This document shows positions 1 to 10,864 of a DNA stretch of 64,000 nt, in pieces; the first letter of the stretch is position 1; every line of letters starts with the position of its first letter. The notes beneath the pieces were generated by a model. That model did not search any database. It was not told the origin of the DNA and was given only the letters and a program-made list of their open reading frames with translations. The stretch lies in contig CP136063.1 in assembly GCA_032622095.1 (NCBI GenBank), positions 23,748,987 to 23,812,986 of the forward strand, given 5' to 3'. The position numbers were made by a program, and so were the translations under genes. This DNA comes from Siphonodentalium dalli. Lineage: Eukaryota > Mollusca > Scaphopoda > Gadilida > Siphonodentaliidae.

Positions 1-135
1 ACACATCAGTATGCTCAATAAACACACGGGAATATGTTCACGACATACACACACAATATCTGTATCTACTAAGACCTGGTTTACAACAAACATTAATAAC
101 TCCAACATGGAGGCGAGAATTTAGTACTATATGAA

Positions 136-1086
136 CACATCTGCTAGTTCATATGTATGTGTCCGCTTGCGCCTGATTGGTTGGTATCGGTGACTTCAAA
201 CATTGACTATGGTTTGGTAGCAATGTGTTTATATGAGGATACTGAACACACTTCAATATCTACACGACACAAAAACACTATATCTCTACACAAAACTTGG
301 TGACCATTTTTAGCGCAAAAATGTACACACCCAACATGGTAATGATAATGTGGGATCTGCTAATCACTATGCTAAAATGTGGGCGACATCTTGTTTGACG
401 TGTGTGACGTAACACTCTGATTATGGTTTAAACTCTAAACGTTTGGGACGATGAACAATTTTGGATATAAAATTATTTCGTAGATTTTCACAAAATCTAT
501 CCAAGTCAGCATCATGGATAAATGTTCGTATTATATCACGGATTGCATTTGTGATAAGTTAATGAACTGTAATTTTAATAAAATGCGTATATAATGTCTT
601 AAGTTTGTAAACTGTGCTAGAAGTGCGATTTTCTAATAAAAATGATACATGTACATCGCTTTTGTTATCCATCTTTTCTGCTGGTTCGCGGACATATATA
701 TATATACATACGACTAGCAGGTATGTGTTTGTGCAGATGGTTCACGGAAATCCGTATGTTGATGGGCACCGCCTGGGTTTCTTGACGCAGGCAATTGAAA
801 GATTGTCATTGTTTAAAGGTACTCATTCCGAACAGACGGTCCCCATACCATCAAGATACAACAACAGCATTTCTTCAAAATACACTTTAGTTATCAAAAT
901 CGATCTATTGCAACAACATTATTTAACCACTGTCAATTGTGTTATCAAATTTCCCAAAACTTGTTATTTATCAACATTTTTTGTTAAACAAATTATGGCC
1001 GTATTATCACCAACGTATCACGAAATTTGACCGTATTACCACTTGATTTAGAGTTATCCATCTTCATCCGCAATTTTGTCCGAGAC
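136..1086 (+). repeat. Left arm of the 6-kb inverted repeat
   Basis: About 0.95 kb, complementary to 4290-4790 plus 5690-6285. An open frame at 614-1030 gives a 138-residue peptide. A similar peptide can be read on the other strand at 4364-4630, sharing SSKYTLVIKIDLLQ. The two readings are homologous DNA in opposite orientations, and I do not call either a gene. Confidence 0.6.
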
Positions 1087-1726
1087 CCTCAGTTTGACCA
1101 CGTGTTTCTGGTCCACATATTATTACACATCTCGAGAAATAACAAACTTCAAAAATCGATATCTGATCACTCTGAGCTTTGATAGGTGGGTTCCTCAACC
1201 CGAACCAAATATATTTTACCTCTGAAGCCAAAGAAGTCGCAATTTAGGAGCGTCTGGTCGGATTAAGTACCTTTATACAAAGCCGAAATACATACATTTC
1301 GAGAAATGATATTTGTCCAATTCTGATACCGGAGAATGGGGCAATGACCAGAGTAATGATATTATAGTATATTTTATTTCAAGTCAGGCTAGTCTGTCTC
1401 CCTGTCACCCGATTAACGACGAATATATATTATGTTAGGCGGTCTGTTCTGGTACAATGCACGGCTATATAATTATGTATCATATAATTGTTGCATTTAA
1501 AATGATTATATGTATGGACGGTATATTTATAGATACATTTCTTAGGGACTACTCGGTGGCTTATCTCGTTCTGGTTAGTGGCTGATGTATTTATCAAAGG
1601 TTGAGTATGAATGTACTGAGTGATGTTGTGGATTGCGATACAGGGAAGGCCACTCTATTGCGCCGAGCTGATCACACAGTCAGGACATCTTTGATTGTTG
1701 CATTTAATAGTGTTGCAGAATACTTC

Positions 1727-2216
1727 TTAATACATTCGTCATGCAAACGCCGTAATATGATAATATGCAAGGCATATAGAACGACCCAGTCATAATAGTA
1801 AGAATTATATTTGTATTGAATACGGGTGCTTTACATAATCATTATGATATAGTTAAACCTTTATAAATGAACACCATTGATATGAAGTGGGAAGTAGTAA
1901 ACATAAACATCGTATTGGCTGCTGACTTCAGAAAAAATCAAAACTTCGCTGCAAAACTTGATGTGATATTATTAATACATTCGTCATGCAAACGCCGTAA
2001 TATGATAATATGCAAGGCATATAGAACGACCCAGTCATAATAGTAAGAATTATATTTTTATTGAATACGGGTGCTTTACATAATCATTATGATATAGTTA
2101 AACCTTTATAAATGAACACCATTGATATGAAGTGGGAAGTAGTAAACATAAACATCGTATTGGCTGCTGACTTCAGAAAAAATCAAAACTTCGCTGCAAA
2201 ACTTGATGTGATATTA
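1727..2216 (+). repeat. Two-copy tandem duplication, 245-bp unit
   Basis: Copy one is 1727-1971 and copy two is 1972-2216. Both begin TTAATACATTCGTCATGC and end near GATGTGATATTA. I noticed a single substitution between them (TTTGTATT against TTTTTATT), so the duplication is recent compared with the other repeats here. Confidence 0.9.
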
Positions 2217-3624
2217 TAATTAACACAGATTACGTGTGTATGAGCACGGATTGAACGCTCAATCAAAACATCAATCAATATATGGCTAATCTATAGTGAG
2301 GTGACATCAGTAATGTTGTCCGCGAAGACGACAAGAAACGTTCAGCCATGTCTGGATTCCGGCCCGCAGAGACAAATGACGCTTTGACGTCATTACGCCG
2401 CAACTGCCTTCATTTTGTTAACAAATAAAACTGATGTAATATGAACCTATGTAGGACATATCCATAACAACTTACTGTTTATAAATAAATAAATACATCA
2501 GTTGTCCATTGCCATATCAGAAGTTGTGAAGTAGAAAATTCGTTTCATATCTGATTCCGCGATTTTGTGAAACCACTGCTGGAAGTCACGTGATTTTTTC
2601 ACGGAAATGTTGTGTGAATAAAAATTTCTCCTTCACGATATACTTTAATTTATGTGTGACGTCACAAGTACGCACGCCCGCCTGTTGCCTATACACGACC
2701 CGAGCTCGGGCGCACAAGCGCGCGGAGCGGGTCGTTATAAATGTGTGTTATGTTATAGTATAGTATGTTATGATGTAAATTAGTTGTCTAAGTTATTTCA
2801 TATAGTTAGATAAGCATGCAGTGGTAGTTGTTTGGGTCCATGCCGTTCTTGGTGTCCGGCTGTGCGGTTGGTAAACATATTATTCAATTAAGTATGGGGT
2901 AATTACCTCGTGTTAGAACATTCGTACTCAGAAATGCACGAGGGCCTGCGGAGCCTGAACGAATTCTGAGCCGTATTTTCAAACATGAGGTCATTATCTT
3001 ACCTAGACCACAGGCAGCTTGGCTAATGGCTTATTACATATACATATAGGGCGTTGATATCCTCCGGTCGTCCTGATCCGATACTATTGATTGATCGCTT
3101 TTATGACCAGAATAACTGCACCTTTTTCACCTTGTTTGTCAGCTGGACCGGTATATAAACCGGTAACTGACCACACATATTTTGTTCGATCATAGAACAA
3201 GCCAGCGTTAAGGTCCTCGTATGTGGCCATGTTGCCCCAAATTACAGAATATTGTGGTATTGTTAATTTCGGACTTCACGAGTGTAGTGTCAGTGCTATT
3301 TTTGTGACAATTATTTCATTGTTTATCTACATTGGTTTGAATCTATCAGATGTGTGTGTGTGGCAGGGCGAGTTTCGTCTTGTCATTTCCCTACCAGCTG
3401 TTTTGGGGAATTAGCGTTTCTTCTTTATCCATTTGGCGTGGAAATAGATGATATACGATTCTTAGGTACGATATATTCATTCGTCAGATGAGACGTCAAT
3501 ATTTATCCCCGAACATAATCGTATATACCATCCCCACGCCACCTAGGCAACAAGGTGGGAATTTGGTATTGGTAATGCGAGCCAATGAGAAGCTTGGACA
3601 CCAGTGATGGACGTCTCATTTACA
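2217..3624. other. Interior of the foldback element, no gene seen
   Basis: No open frame resembles a known protein. A GC-rich inverted repeat sits at 2695-2735 (ACGACCCGAGC against GCGGAGCGGGTCGT). A short peptide frame at 3223-3414 has no recognisable features. Confidence 0.5.
2695..2735. repeat. GC-rich hairpin
   Basis: The left half starts ACGACCCG and the right half ends CGGGTCGT, with a GC-rich loop containing AGCTCGGGCGCAC. It stands out from the AT-rich surroundings. No function is implied. Confidence 0.5.
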
Positions 3625-4137
3625 GATAAGTCCGTAAAACACATCGTTCGTTAATCACTTGGTTGCCACTGTCGTCTGTCGATCCGGGATCTCGACCTGG
3701 TACATGGTAGATAAGTCCGTAAAACGCTTGGTTATAACAGTCGATCCGAAGCATATGCACCAGATAGACAGTGGTAACCAATTGATTAACGAACGATGTG
3801 TTTTACTGAATTAACTACCGGTGCACCAGGTCGAGATCCCGGATCGACAGTGGTAATCAACTGATTAATGAACGATGCATTTTACTGACTTAGCTACCAG
3901 TGTACCAAGTCCAGATCCCGGATCGACAGTGTTAACCAACTGATTAACGAACGATGCATTTTACTGACTTAGCTACCAGTGTACCAGGTCCAGATCCCGG
4001 ATCGACAGTGGTAACCAACTGATTAACGAAGGATGCGTTTTACTGATTTAGCTACCGGTGAACCAGGTCCAGATCACGGATCGACTGTGGTAACCAACCT
4101 ATTAACGAACGATGCGTTTTACTGATTTAGCTACCAC
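3625..4137 (+). repeat. Minisatellite, ~79-bp unit, with an inverted head
   Basis: The core GGATCGACAGT recurs at about 79-bp steps from about 3840 to 4085, each followed by a GATTAACGAACGATG segment and a TAGCTACC segment. At 3625-3750 the same motifs occur in the opposite orientation (GTTCGTTAATC, GATCCGGGATC), so the array starts with inverted units. Roughly five direct units. Confidence 0.8.
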
Positions 4138-4839
4138 TCGAAGTGACATTACACTCGTCATCGGTTAGAATAACATCAATTAAAGTTTCTGAGTGCTCTG
4201 TTTCGTGTCAAACTTGGATCATATTCCTTTGATATTTCCACATGAAGGTAAATATTGATTTTCATTTCAATCGCCCGCAAAGACAATGTGTCTCAGACAA
4301 AATTGCGGATGAAGATGGATAACTCCAACATCAAGTGGTAATAGGGTCAAATTTCGTGATACTTTAGTGATAATACGGCCATGTTTTGTTGAACAAAATA
4401 TTGATAATTAACAAGTTTTGGGAAATGTGATACCATAGATGACAGTGGTTAGCATTATTGTATTGCAATAAATCGATTTTGATAACTAAAGTGTATTTTG
4501 AAGACATTTTGTTGTATCTTGATGGTATGAGGACCGTCTGATCGGACTGAGTACCTTTAACCAATGACAATATTTCAATCGCATGCCTCAAGAAAACCAC
4601 GTGGTGAGAAATAAGACCGCCCATCAACATACGGATTCCGAAAGTTAAGTGCGTATGCTAACCAAAAATGTGGATCTCATAAATTCCCCCTCGAGGCGAC
4701 AGCTATGTCCAATTTTGACTGGTGTATATTTGCATATAAATGCCTGTAAATCGCATGCGTATTTATGTCCGCGTACCATCTGCACAAATACATACTACAC
4801 GGGTGTGCTAATTGGTTTGATGATATGGCACGATGCTAG

Positions 4840-4888
4840 CGCGGAAGAATGGAACAAGATGCGCAGCTTCAAGTTCCATCCTTCCGCG
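4840..4888. repeat. Hairpin
   Basis: CGCGGAAGAATGGAAC is followed after a short loop by GTTCCATCCTTCCGCG, a 16-bp stem with one mismatch. It lies in the extra segment of the right arm. Confidence 0.7.
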
Positions 4889-4969
4889 ATGGCACATGTG
4901 CCGTATCAGCAAACCCATGACCACACGTGTCGTTCTGTGTTCATTACACGTCAGGCGTCCTATAATCCG

Positions 4970-5125
4970 TGCATTAAAGATACGGGCGGCGTTGGCGGTG
5001 GGTATGCTGTTAAAATATTCACCTGCGTCAAAAACCGCCATAAACAGAAATAATAGTAAAATATAGACATATGTTGTTCTTATACCAATCATAAATATGG
5101 CATAACAGTATGTTATTGTCAAATC
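4970..5125 (-). repeat. Copy of a dispersed repeat also found at 61.5 and 62.2 kb
   Basis: Read on the minus strand, GACAATAACAT...ATTTATGATTGGTATAAGAACAAC matches 61495-61590 and 62160-62240 on the plus strand. The neighbouring GGGCGGC...GGTGGGTATGCTGTTAAA at 4983-5015 matches 62440-62490 in reverse. The copies are diverged. Confidence 0.6.
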
Positions 5126-5963
5126 TTTTTCCTTTGTTATGTAAACAAAAGCAAAACACGTTACATAACCTGGCCTTTGTTTAGATTAGGATATGGAAAC
5201 ACAAAGAGCGTTATTTGTTACTGTTTTCCTGATATGGAAATAATAAAGAGCGTTTATATCATTTGTGTGTGATTAACCACTACAATTGAGCTGTGTTATG
5301 TGAACAGAAGCAAAACTTCTGTATCGCAAGCAGGTTCTTGTTTGCCTGCACCATCGTACGTCTTGGCGACAATATACTATTTAGGCGCTGATGATGTTTG
5401 GCATATGAACTCAACTATAAATGTTTTAATATTCCGTCTGTTGATGGCGATTTGAACAAATATGAATATGTATGCAACGAACTCCGCCGGTGCCTTTAAC
5501 GAATACAGGCTTAGAAGGTTTATTTAGGCACATACATGGCTTGTTTTTTCATGTCTGATGATGCATTTATTTTATAGTTCCGGTTGCATGGTTGAGGCGA
5601 ACGTCATGTGCGTCAATGCGGATGTGTTGATATGGAACAGCAATACTTCAACACTGTACTTCTAGGAACAAGCGTGCAATAAACGTACATATAACTCGTA
5701 TGTGCATATATATTTACGCGAACCATCTGCACAAAGACATACCTGCAAATCGTATGTACATATTTGTCCGCAAACCATTGGAAAAAATGGACAACACAAT
5801 CGATTGCATGTTCATTTTAATTTAAAAAAATCACATATCTAGCACAGTTTACAAACTTAAATCATTATATAAGCATTTTATTAAAATAACAGTTCATTAA
5901 CTTATCAAAAATGCAATCCATGATGTAATAAGAACATTAATACATACGCGCTCAATTTCATAG

Positions 5964-5987
5964 CTTTCGGGCCAAGCCCTTCGTCAG
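5964..5987 (-). ncRNA. Hammerhead-like core motif, unproven
   Basis: On the minus strand the order is CTGACGA, then a GGGC-TTG-GCCC helix, then GAAA. This fits the CUGANGA / stem II / GAAA core of hammerhead ribozymes, which occur in Penelope-like and other retroelements. I could not find convincing stems I and III or a cleavage UH, so this is a core-like motif only. It lies in the outer right arm of the foldback element, next to a duplicated GTGGTACAGTGGTAC segment. Confidence 0.25.
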
Positions 5988-6289
5988 TGGTACAGTGGTA
6001 CGCCACACATGTGGTACAGTGGTACACCACACACGTCAAACAAGATAACGCTCATATTTTATTATAGCGATTAGCAGATCCCTCATTGTCGTCGCCGCGT
6101 TGGATGTGTAATTTTTGCGCTGAAAAACACATCGTTTGTAGACATATATAGTGTGCTTACATCGTGCATGTATTCACGTTTGTCTAGTATCCTCATTTAA
6201 ACACAATGATACCATAGTCACATTTTGAAGTCGCCGATACCAAACCAATAAAGCATAGCCGGACAAATGCATAGAACTAGCAGATTTGA

Positions 6290-6735
6290 GTAGCATATGG
6301 AAGTGTTTGTGAGTTGCATACGGATGTTTCTGTGAGTTGCATATGGATTTATTTTGTGATTAGCATATGGGTATTTTTGTGAATAAAATATGTATATTTA
6401 TGTGAGTAGTGTGCGGATGTTGGCATGAGTAGCTTATGAATGTTTCTGTGAGTCGCATAATTTTGGATGCTTTGTGAGTAGCATATATGTTTTTGTGAGT
6501 AGTGAATGTGTTTGCAAGTAGCGTATGGCTGTTTCTGTTAGTAGCGCATGATGTGAGTAAAATATAGATGTCCGATGTGTGGTTAAGTCGTGAGAATATT
6601 ACGTTTTGTTTCTGTGAGTAGCATATGTATTGTTTGATGGTATTGTAATGATGTTTTGTGAGTATAATGTGGATGTTTTTTTGTGAGTATAATGTGAATG
6701 TTTTTGTGAGTAGCATATGGATGTTCGTAAATCAT
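6290..6735 (+). repeat. Degenerate minisatellite of GTGAGTAGCATATG-type units
   Basis: Variants of TGTGAGTAGCATATGGATGTTT recur about every 25-32 bp across the segment, with substitutions and length changes. The open frames seen in it on the minus strand are by-products of the repeat. Confidence 0.75.
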
Positions 6736-7010
6736 TTTGTCTGACCGACACAGCATCGTAAATAACAATATATAAAGTTTAAATATGGTATATCTCTTCC
6801 AGCTAGATCTTAAAACAACAAAACAATTTTTATCACATAATTTGGCCATAAAAGCAGTTTCATAATTATCGGTAATAGACACGTTTAATATCAGCGCGTG
6901 CGATGACGTCACGGCGTTCTTCAGATAACTTGCGATCGCTGTAGTTTATTATTGTTGTTTTCGATGAATATTTCGCGTTGCTTCGGGTTTATTTGATCAT
7001 GTGATAAAAG

Positions 7011-7155
7011 GTATCTCACACTCGTCCTATTTTATACGTAATTTATCAACCTCGTCCTCTAAATTCTATTTGAGCCTCGGTAAACCTCGGCTCAAATCGA
7101 ATTTAGTGAACTCGGTTGATAAATTCCGTATAAAATAGGAACTCATGTGAGATCC
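7011..7155. repeat. Hairpin with ~66-bp arms
   Basis: The left arm 7011-7076 (GTATCTCACACTCGTCC...TTTGAGCC) is the reverse complement of 7089-7155 (GGCTCAAATC...GTGAGATCC) with a few mismatches and a 12-base loop. It looks like a small foldback or MITE. Confidence 0.8.
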
Positions 7156-7221
7156 TCTATATACGAAACTGCTCAAACAACCGTTTCTAAAGTATTAAAC
7201 TCAAAAGATGAAATTTTGTGC

Positions 7222-9640
7222 CATATAGTCCAGTGCATTTATGAGAAAAATGTGCCAAAACTAATTGCAACAAAATGTGTCTTAGCAGGAATAAGTCTAT
7301 TAACCCAATGTAAACAACATACTAAAAATAAAAAAAGGATCAAGAGTGGCGAATGTGATAAATAATGTGAAATAAATTTGTCAAAATTTGGTGAAATACT
7401 CAATTTATGGCTTTCCAAATATGTTTATAAAACAAACTCCATTTCACAAGTTCTTCCATTTATATATCCTTTTGTTCAGTACACAATTCTGATTACAGAA
7501 CAAAAAATATTTTTCAGAGACGTTGAGTATTTTTCGAGTTATGTGCCTCCAAAATTGGGAGTTTGTCTAATTTCGGAGCCTCAATTTCTACTAAAATCCA
7601 TATTTTGTGGTCTAGTATTTTAAAAACTGGAGAAAAATGAAGGAATATCTTGCTGTTGTATTAGTTTCCTCACTGTAGTGTGCACGAACAAAATATTAAT
7701 TTATGCTTTGATCGAGAAGATAAAACTATTCTTAAACAAAATGTGTGGTCCATTGTATGGACTTGCCTTGTGACAAATCACTGGTATAATTAAATACCAC
7801 ATTATAGGTCATACAACGCAATAAATTGATATATATGGCCTGTATTTCTCATAACCTCTCATGTATTCTAGGGTAAATACACTGTGCTGGAATTGCTAAA
7901 CACATGTGTCACAACCAACTTATGGCCCTATGAATCCTTAGTATTGACTTTTTTCCAACGATTGTCATTTTTGGACTTTTTGTCCATATTTAATATTTTT
8001 GTTTTACACAAATAGTAAACAACAATGAGTACAATTAGTGTTTAATGTGTAAACTCATTTCAACGTTCCTCATAAAACGTGCTAACGTGTTGGCAATATA
8101 GGATTACATTGGTTATGCCAATCAACAGTAACTGGATTTCACATATTCTTCAAGAAACTGTCTCCAAATTTTTACGTTGATAATGGAGTAGGTGAAATCC
8201 CAAAAGGCTATGATCTTGCCACCATATTCTGGTCATTGGAGACAAAGGGTTGTTTTATTCCACTTTGTGCAGATAATTCTTGCATAATGGAAAGTTTAAT
8301 ACTTTACTGGAGGTTGATTTAGGACTTTATGGGCATGTTATATAGGACAACAAAAATGATCGCAGCTCCAAATATGAACATCGGGACAGGAAGTAGTATA
8401 TACTGTATAACATAATAAGGTTTGTAGGAGCTGGTGATAGTAAAGTTTTCAAAGTCAAGATCCATGTGTTCTGAGATTTTGTCAAAATGGTTTCCAATAT
8501 AAGGCTATTACTAAAGTGTATTAGGAGGAAAGTTCAAATGATTTTACAAACTATACGCACATTGTTTTTACTATTTATACACAGAAACCTTTAAAGATTG
8601 ATTTTATCTTTATATAACAAATTTGAAATAGTTGCGTGGGTATAAAATAATAAATATGAATTGAAGACCACGGAAAGGCTTCAGTCAATTAATATTGATT
8701 GTATTTCGAATATTTTAATATGAAATGAGATGATTAATTGGGACACTTTATTTGCCTATTTTTAGAACGGACCATTCACGCGATACCATATGGCGATAGA
8801 TAGCATTAGCCTGTTCCTATAACTGCGTACCGAACGTCAAGTGTCTCAGATTGATTGAATGTATTGTTTTATTCCGTAGTTATAAGCGACAATGAGACTA
8901 ATTAACGTTTATATAAACATAGGCAAATAAGCCTGAAGGAATATTTAGAAAAGGGTCAATACTAGGATTCGTAGAGCTATTAGTTGATTTTCTACGTCAT
9001 GATTGTGTGTTTAACCATGTATACTTAAGTGATTATGAGAAATACAGGGAATATGAATATATATAATTATTATGTCGTATGACCTCAAATAAGCTATTTC
9101 ATATACAATGGAACACAGATTTTGTTTAAGAATATTGTTGTCTTCTCAATCATAGATGCATAAAGAAATCATTTTTGTGCACACGGAAATTACTAAAACA
9201 TGATATAGCTTCATTTGTCTTTAGTTTTTAATATACAATACCATACAAAAAATTGATTTTAACTAATTTTGAGAAATTGAGGCTCTGGAATTAGATAAAC
9301 TCTCAATTGTTTAGGCAGATAACTCTAAATATACTCAACATATCTGGGTAAGGTTTGTTCTGTAATCAGGATTGTGTACTCTACAAACTGGATATACAAA
9401 TGGAAGTCCCTTTGAAATAAAGTTGTTTTCATAAACATTCTTTAATAGCCATAAATTGAGTATTTTACCAAATGTTGACATATGTATTTCACAAAATTCA
9501 TCAATTTCGCCTTTGTTGGTTCTGTTTTATTTTTAGTATGTCGTTTGTGATGGGATAGAGTACATATTCCTATTTCCACTGAGAAAATTTGTGTTGCAAT
9601 TAGTTTGAGGTGAAACCATAAATACACTGGACTAATATAA
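7222..9640. mobile_element. Foldback region, ~0.4-kb inverted arms
   Basis: The left arm at about 7222-7600 is complementary to about 9245-9640. Examples are ACATACTAAAAATAAAA at 7319 against its complement near 9535, and CAGTACACAATTCTGATTACAG near 7477 against the complement near 9365. The arms keep partial peptide similarity (HTKNK, KLIAT, YTILITEQ), which suggests they came from one coding segment, now broken. The interior contains a copy of the palindromic family seen at 42-48 kb (8587-8960). Confidence 0.6.
8587..8960 (+). repeat. Palindromic-family repeat copy 1
   Basis: GCGTGGGTATAAAATAAT, TTTCGAATATTTT, GGACCATTC and TATAAGCGA(C/T)AATGAG occur in the same order as in the reverse complement of 43370-43690 and of 46205-46580. 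The level of identity indicates a shared mobile family. No coding capacity is seen. Confidence 0.75.
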
Positions 9641-10860
9641 CAGGCCCCCACAGACAAAACATATATCTGATTCACACAATCTCCTGTTTCTTGGTCTCGC
9701 CAATTCGGAATTATTGTTTATAACCTAGAATCGACACGGAAGGTCGTGGAAAGCTATATACCATATTGAATAAAAAAATTCACCATAAACCTGTTACAAT
9801 TGGCATACATACATGTACCACAAAATATATTCACATTTGTTTAAACTAATATATATGGGCAATAAAGTAATCTTTTCGGCAATACATAAAGGTAATAGCA
9901 AGTATATATTCTAAGTACACAATACATTAACAAGTGCGTAGGAACTAGCCGGTATGACTTTTGTTCTAAATATTCACCGACATGCTGAACAACATGCCAA
10001 ATTGAAATTTGTTGTAGGGTTTGTCTTTGTCTCGGATATATTCCATTTATGTTATGGCTTTTATTAAATACAATGAGATCACATTATACAGTTAAATGTC
10101 CACCATAATCAGTATTAATATTACAATCATCGTGCTTCCTAACAATATAATGTTGTAACTATAGACGCACCGACTCAATGTAAGTGTTCATTGTGTAACA
10201 TGTTCTTGCTTCAGTGAGCGTGAACAAATTCACATTTCGAATCGCGTTAATCATGTAATGATTGGAATGGCACAATGAGATATCTCTCAACTCATATCCA
10301 TCTTGAAAATCTGGGTCAGAACCCGTGTCTACCCTGGACTAGCCCAGACTGCGATTATCTGTTTTATCCACGCCGTCGGTAACAGGACATCATTAAAAAG
10401 GGAGCCCTTTCACCAAGAGCTGATAAGTCTGAACATGGGTTCGAATAGTGGCACATAACATATCCAACATTATATTACAACAGCCCATTGCACTTCCTCT
10501 GAAATTGTATATGTGACCTTTCTATTACTGGTACGGACGTATACATATGTGTGTCAGAGATATGGGCGAACGAATCAGCATGAGTGATCATTCCTGCAAA
10601 TATGCTTGAAAATTACTTCAACATTATATATGGTGCACATGCAAATTAATATTCATAGTACTTTTAATGATAATTTATTTTATTTAGGCAAAGACTCTCT
10701 ACTTCAAGTCAAAACACCTTTTCATCCAAAATTTGTTTCAAAGTTGGCATAATTGGTTCGTGCTTGAATTTTGCTATTTATCTGTCATCTTCAAACATCT
10801 TAAAACGTAGTAATCTGACCCCTCCAGCCTCAGTAACATAGTGTAAACATAGTAACCTGA
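9641..10860. other. No gene recognised
   Basis: AT-rich sequence without a recognisable open frame, RNA gene or repeat array. Confidence 0.4.
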
Positions 10861-10864
10861 CTGA

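Larger units (their letters stand above)
136..6285. mobile_element. Large inverted-repeat (foldback) element
   Basis: The sequence at about 136-1086 returns as a reverse complement at about 4290-6285. Examples are the stretch near 480-620 against 5820-5960, 300-420 against 6000-6130, 140-250 against 6140-6285, and 800-1080 against 4290-4600. The arms are diverged with indels, so the element is old. The right arm carries about 0.9 kb of extra sequence (about 4800-5690). The interior (1087-4289) has no recognisable transposase, so this is best called a non-autonomous foldback element. The outer boundary is where similarity stops; I see no clean target duplication. Confidence 0.6.
4290..6285 (-). 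repeat. Right arm of the 6-kb inverted repeat, with inserted sequence
   Basis: The inner part (4290-4790) and outer part (5690-6285) match the left arm in reverse. The stretch between them is extra: it holds a hairpin (4840-4888) and a copy of another dispersed repeat (4970-5125). An insertion or rearrangement after the arms formed is the likely explanation. Confidence 0.55.

Noticed and set aside
4649-5122. Overlapping frames of 134 and 104 residues on opposite strands
   Set aside because: They lie in dispersed repeat sequence with a hairpin and have no recognisable domain.
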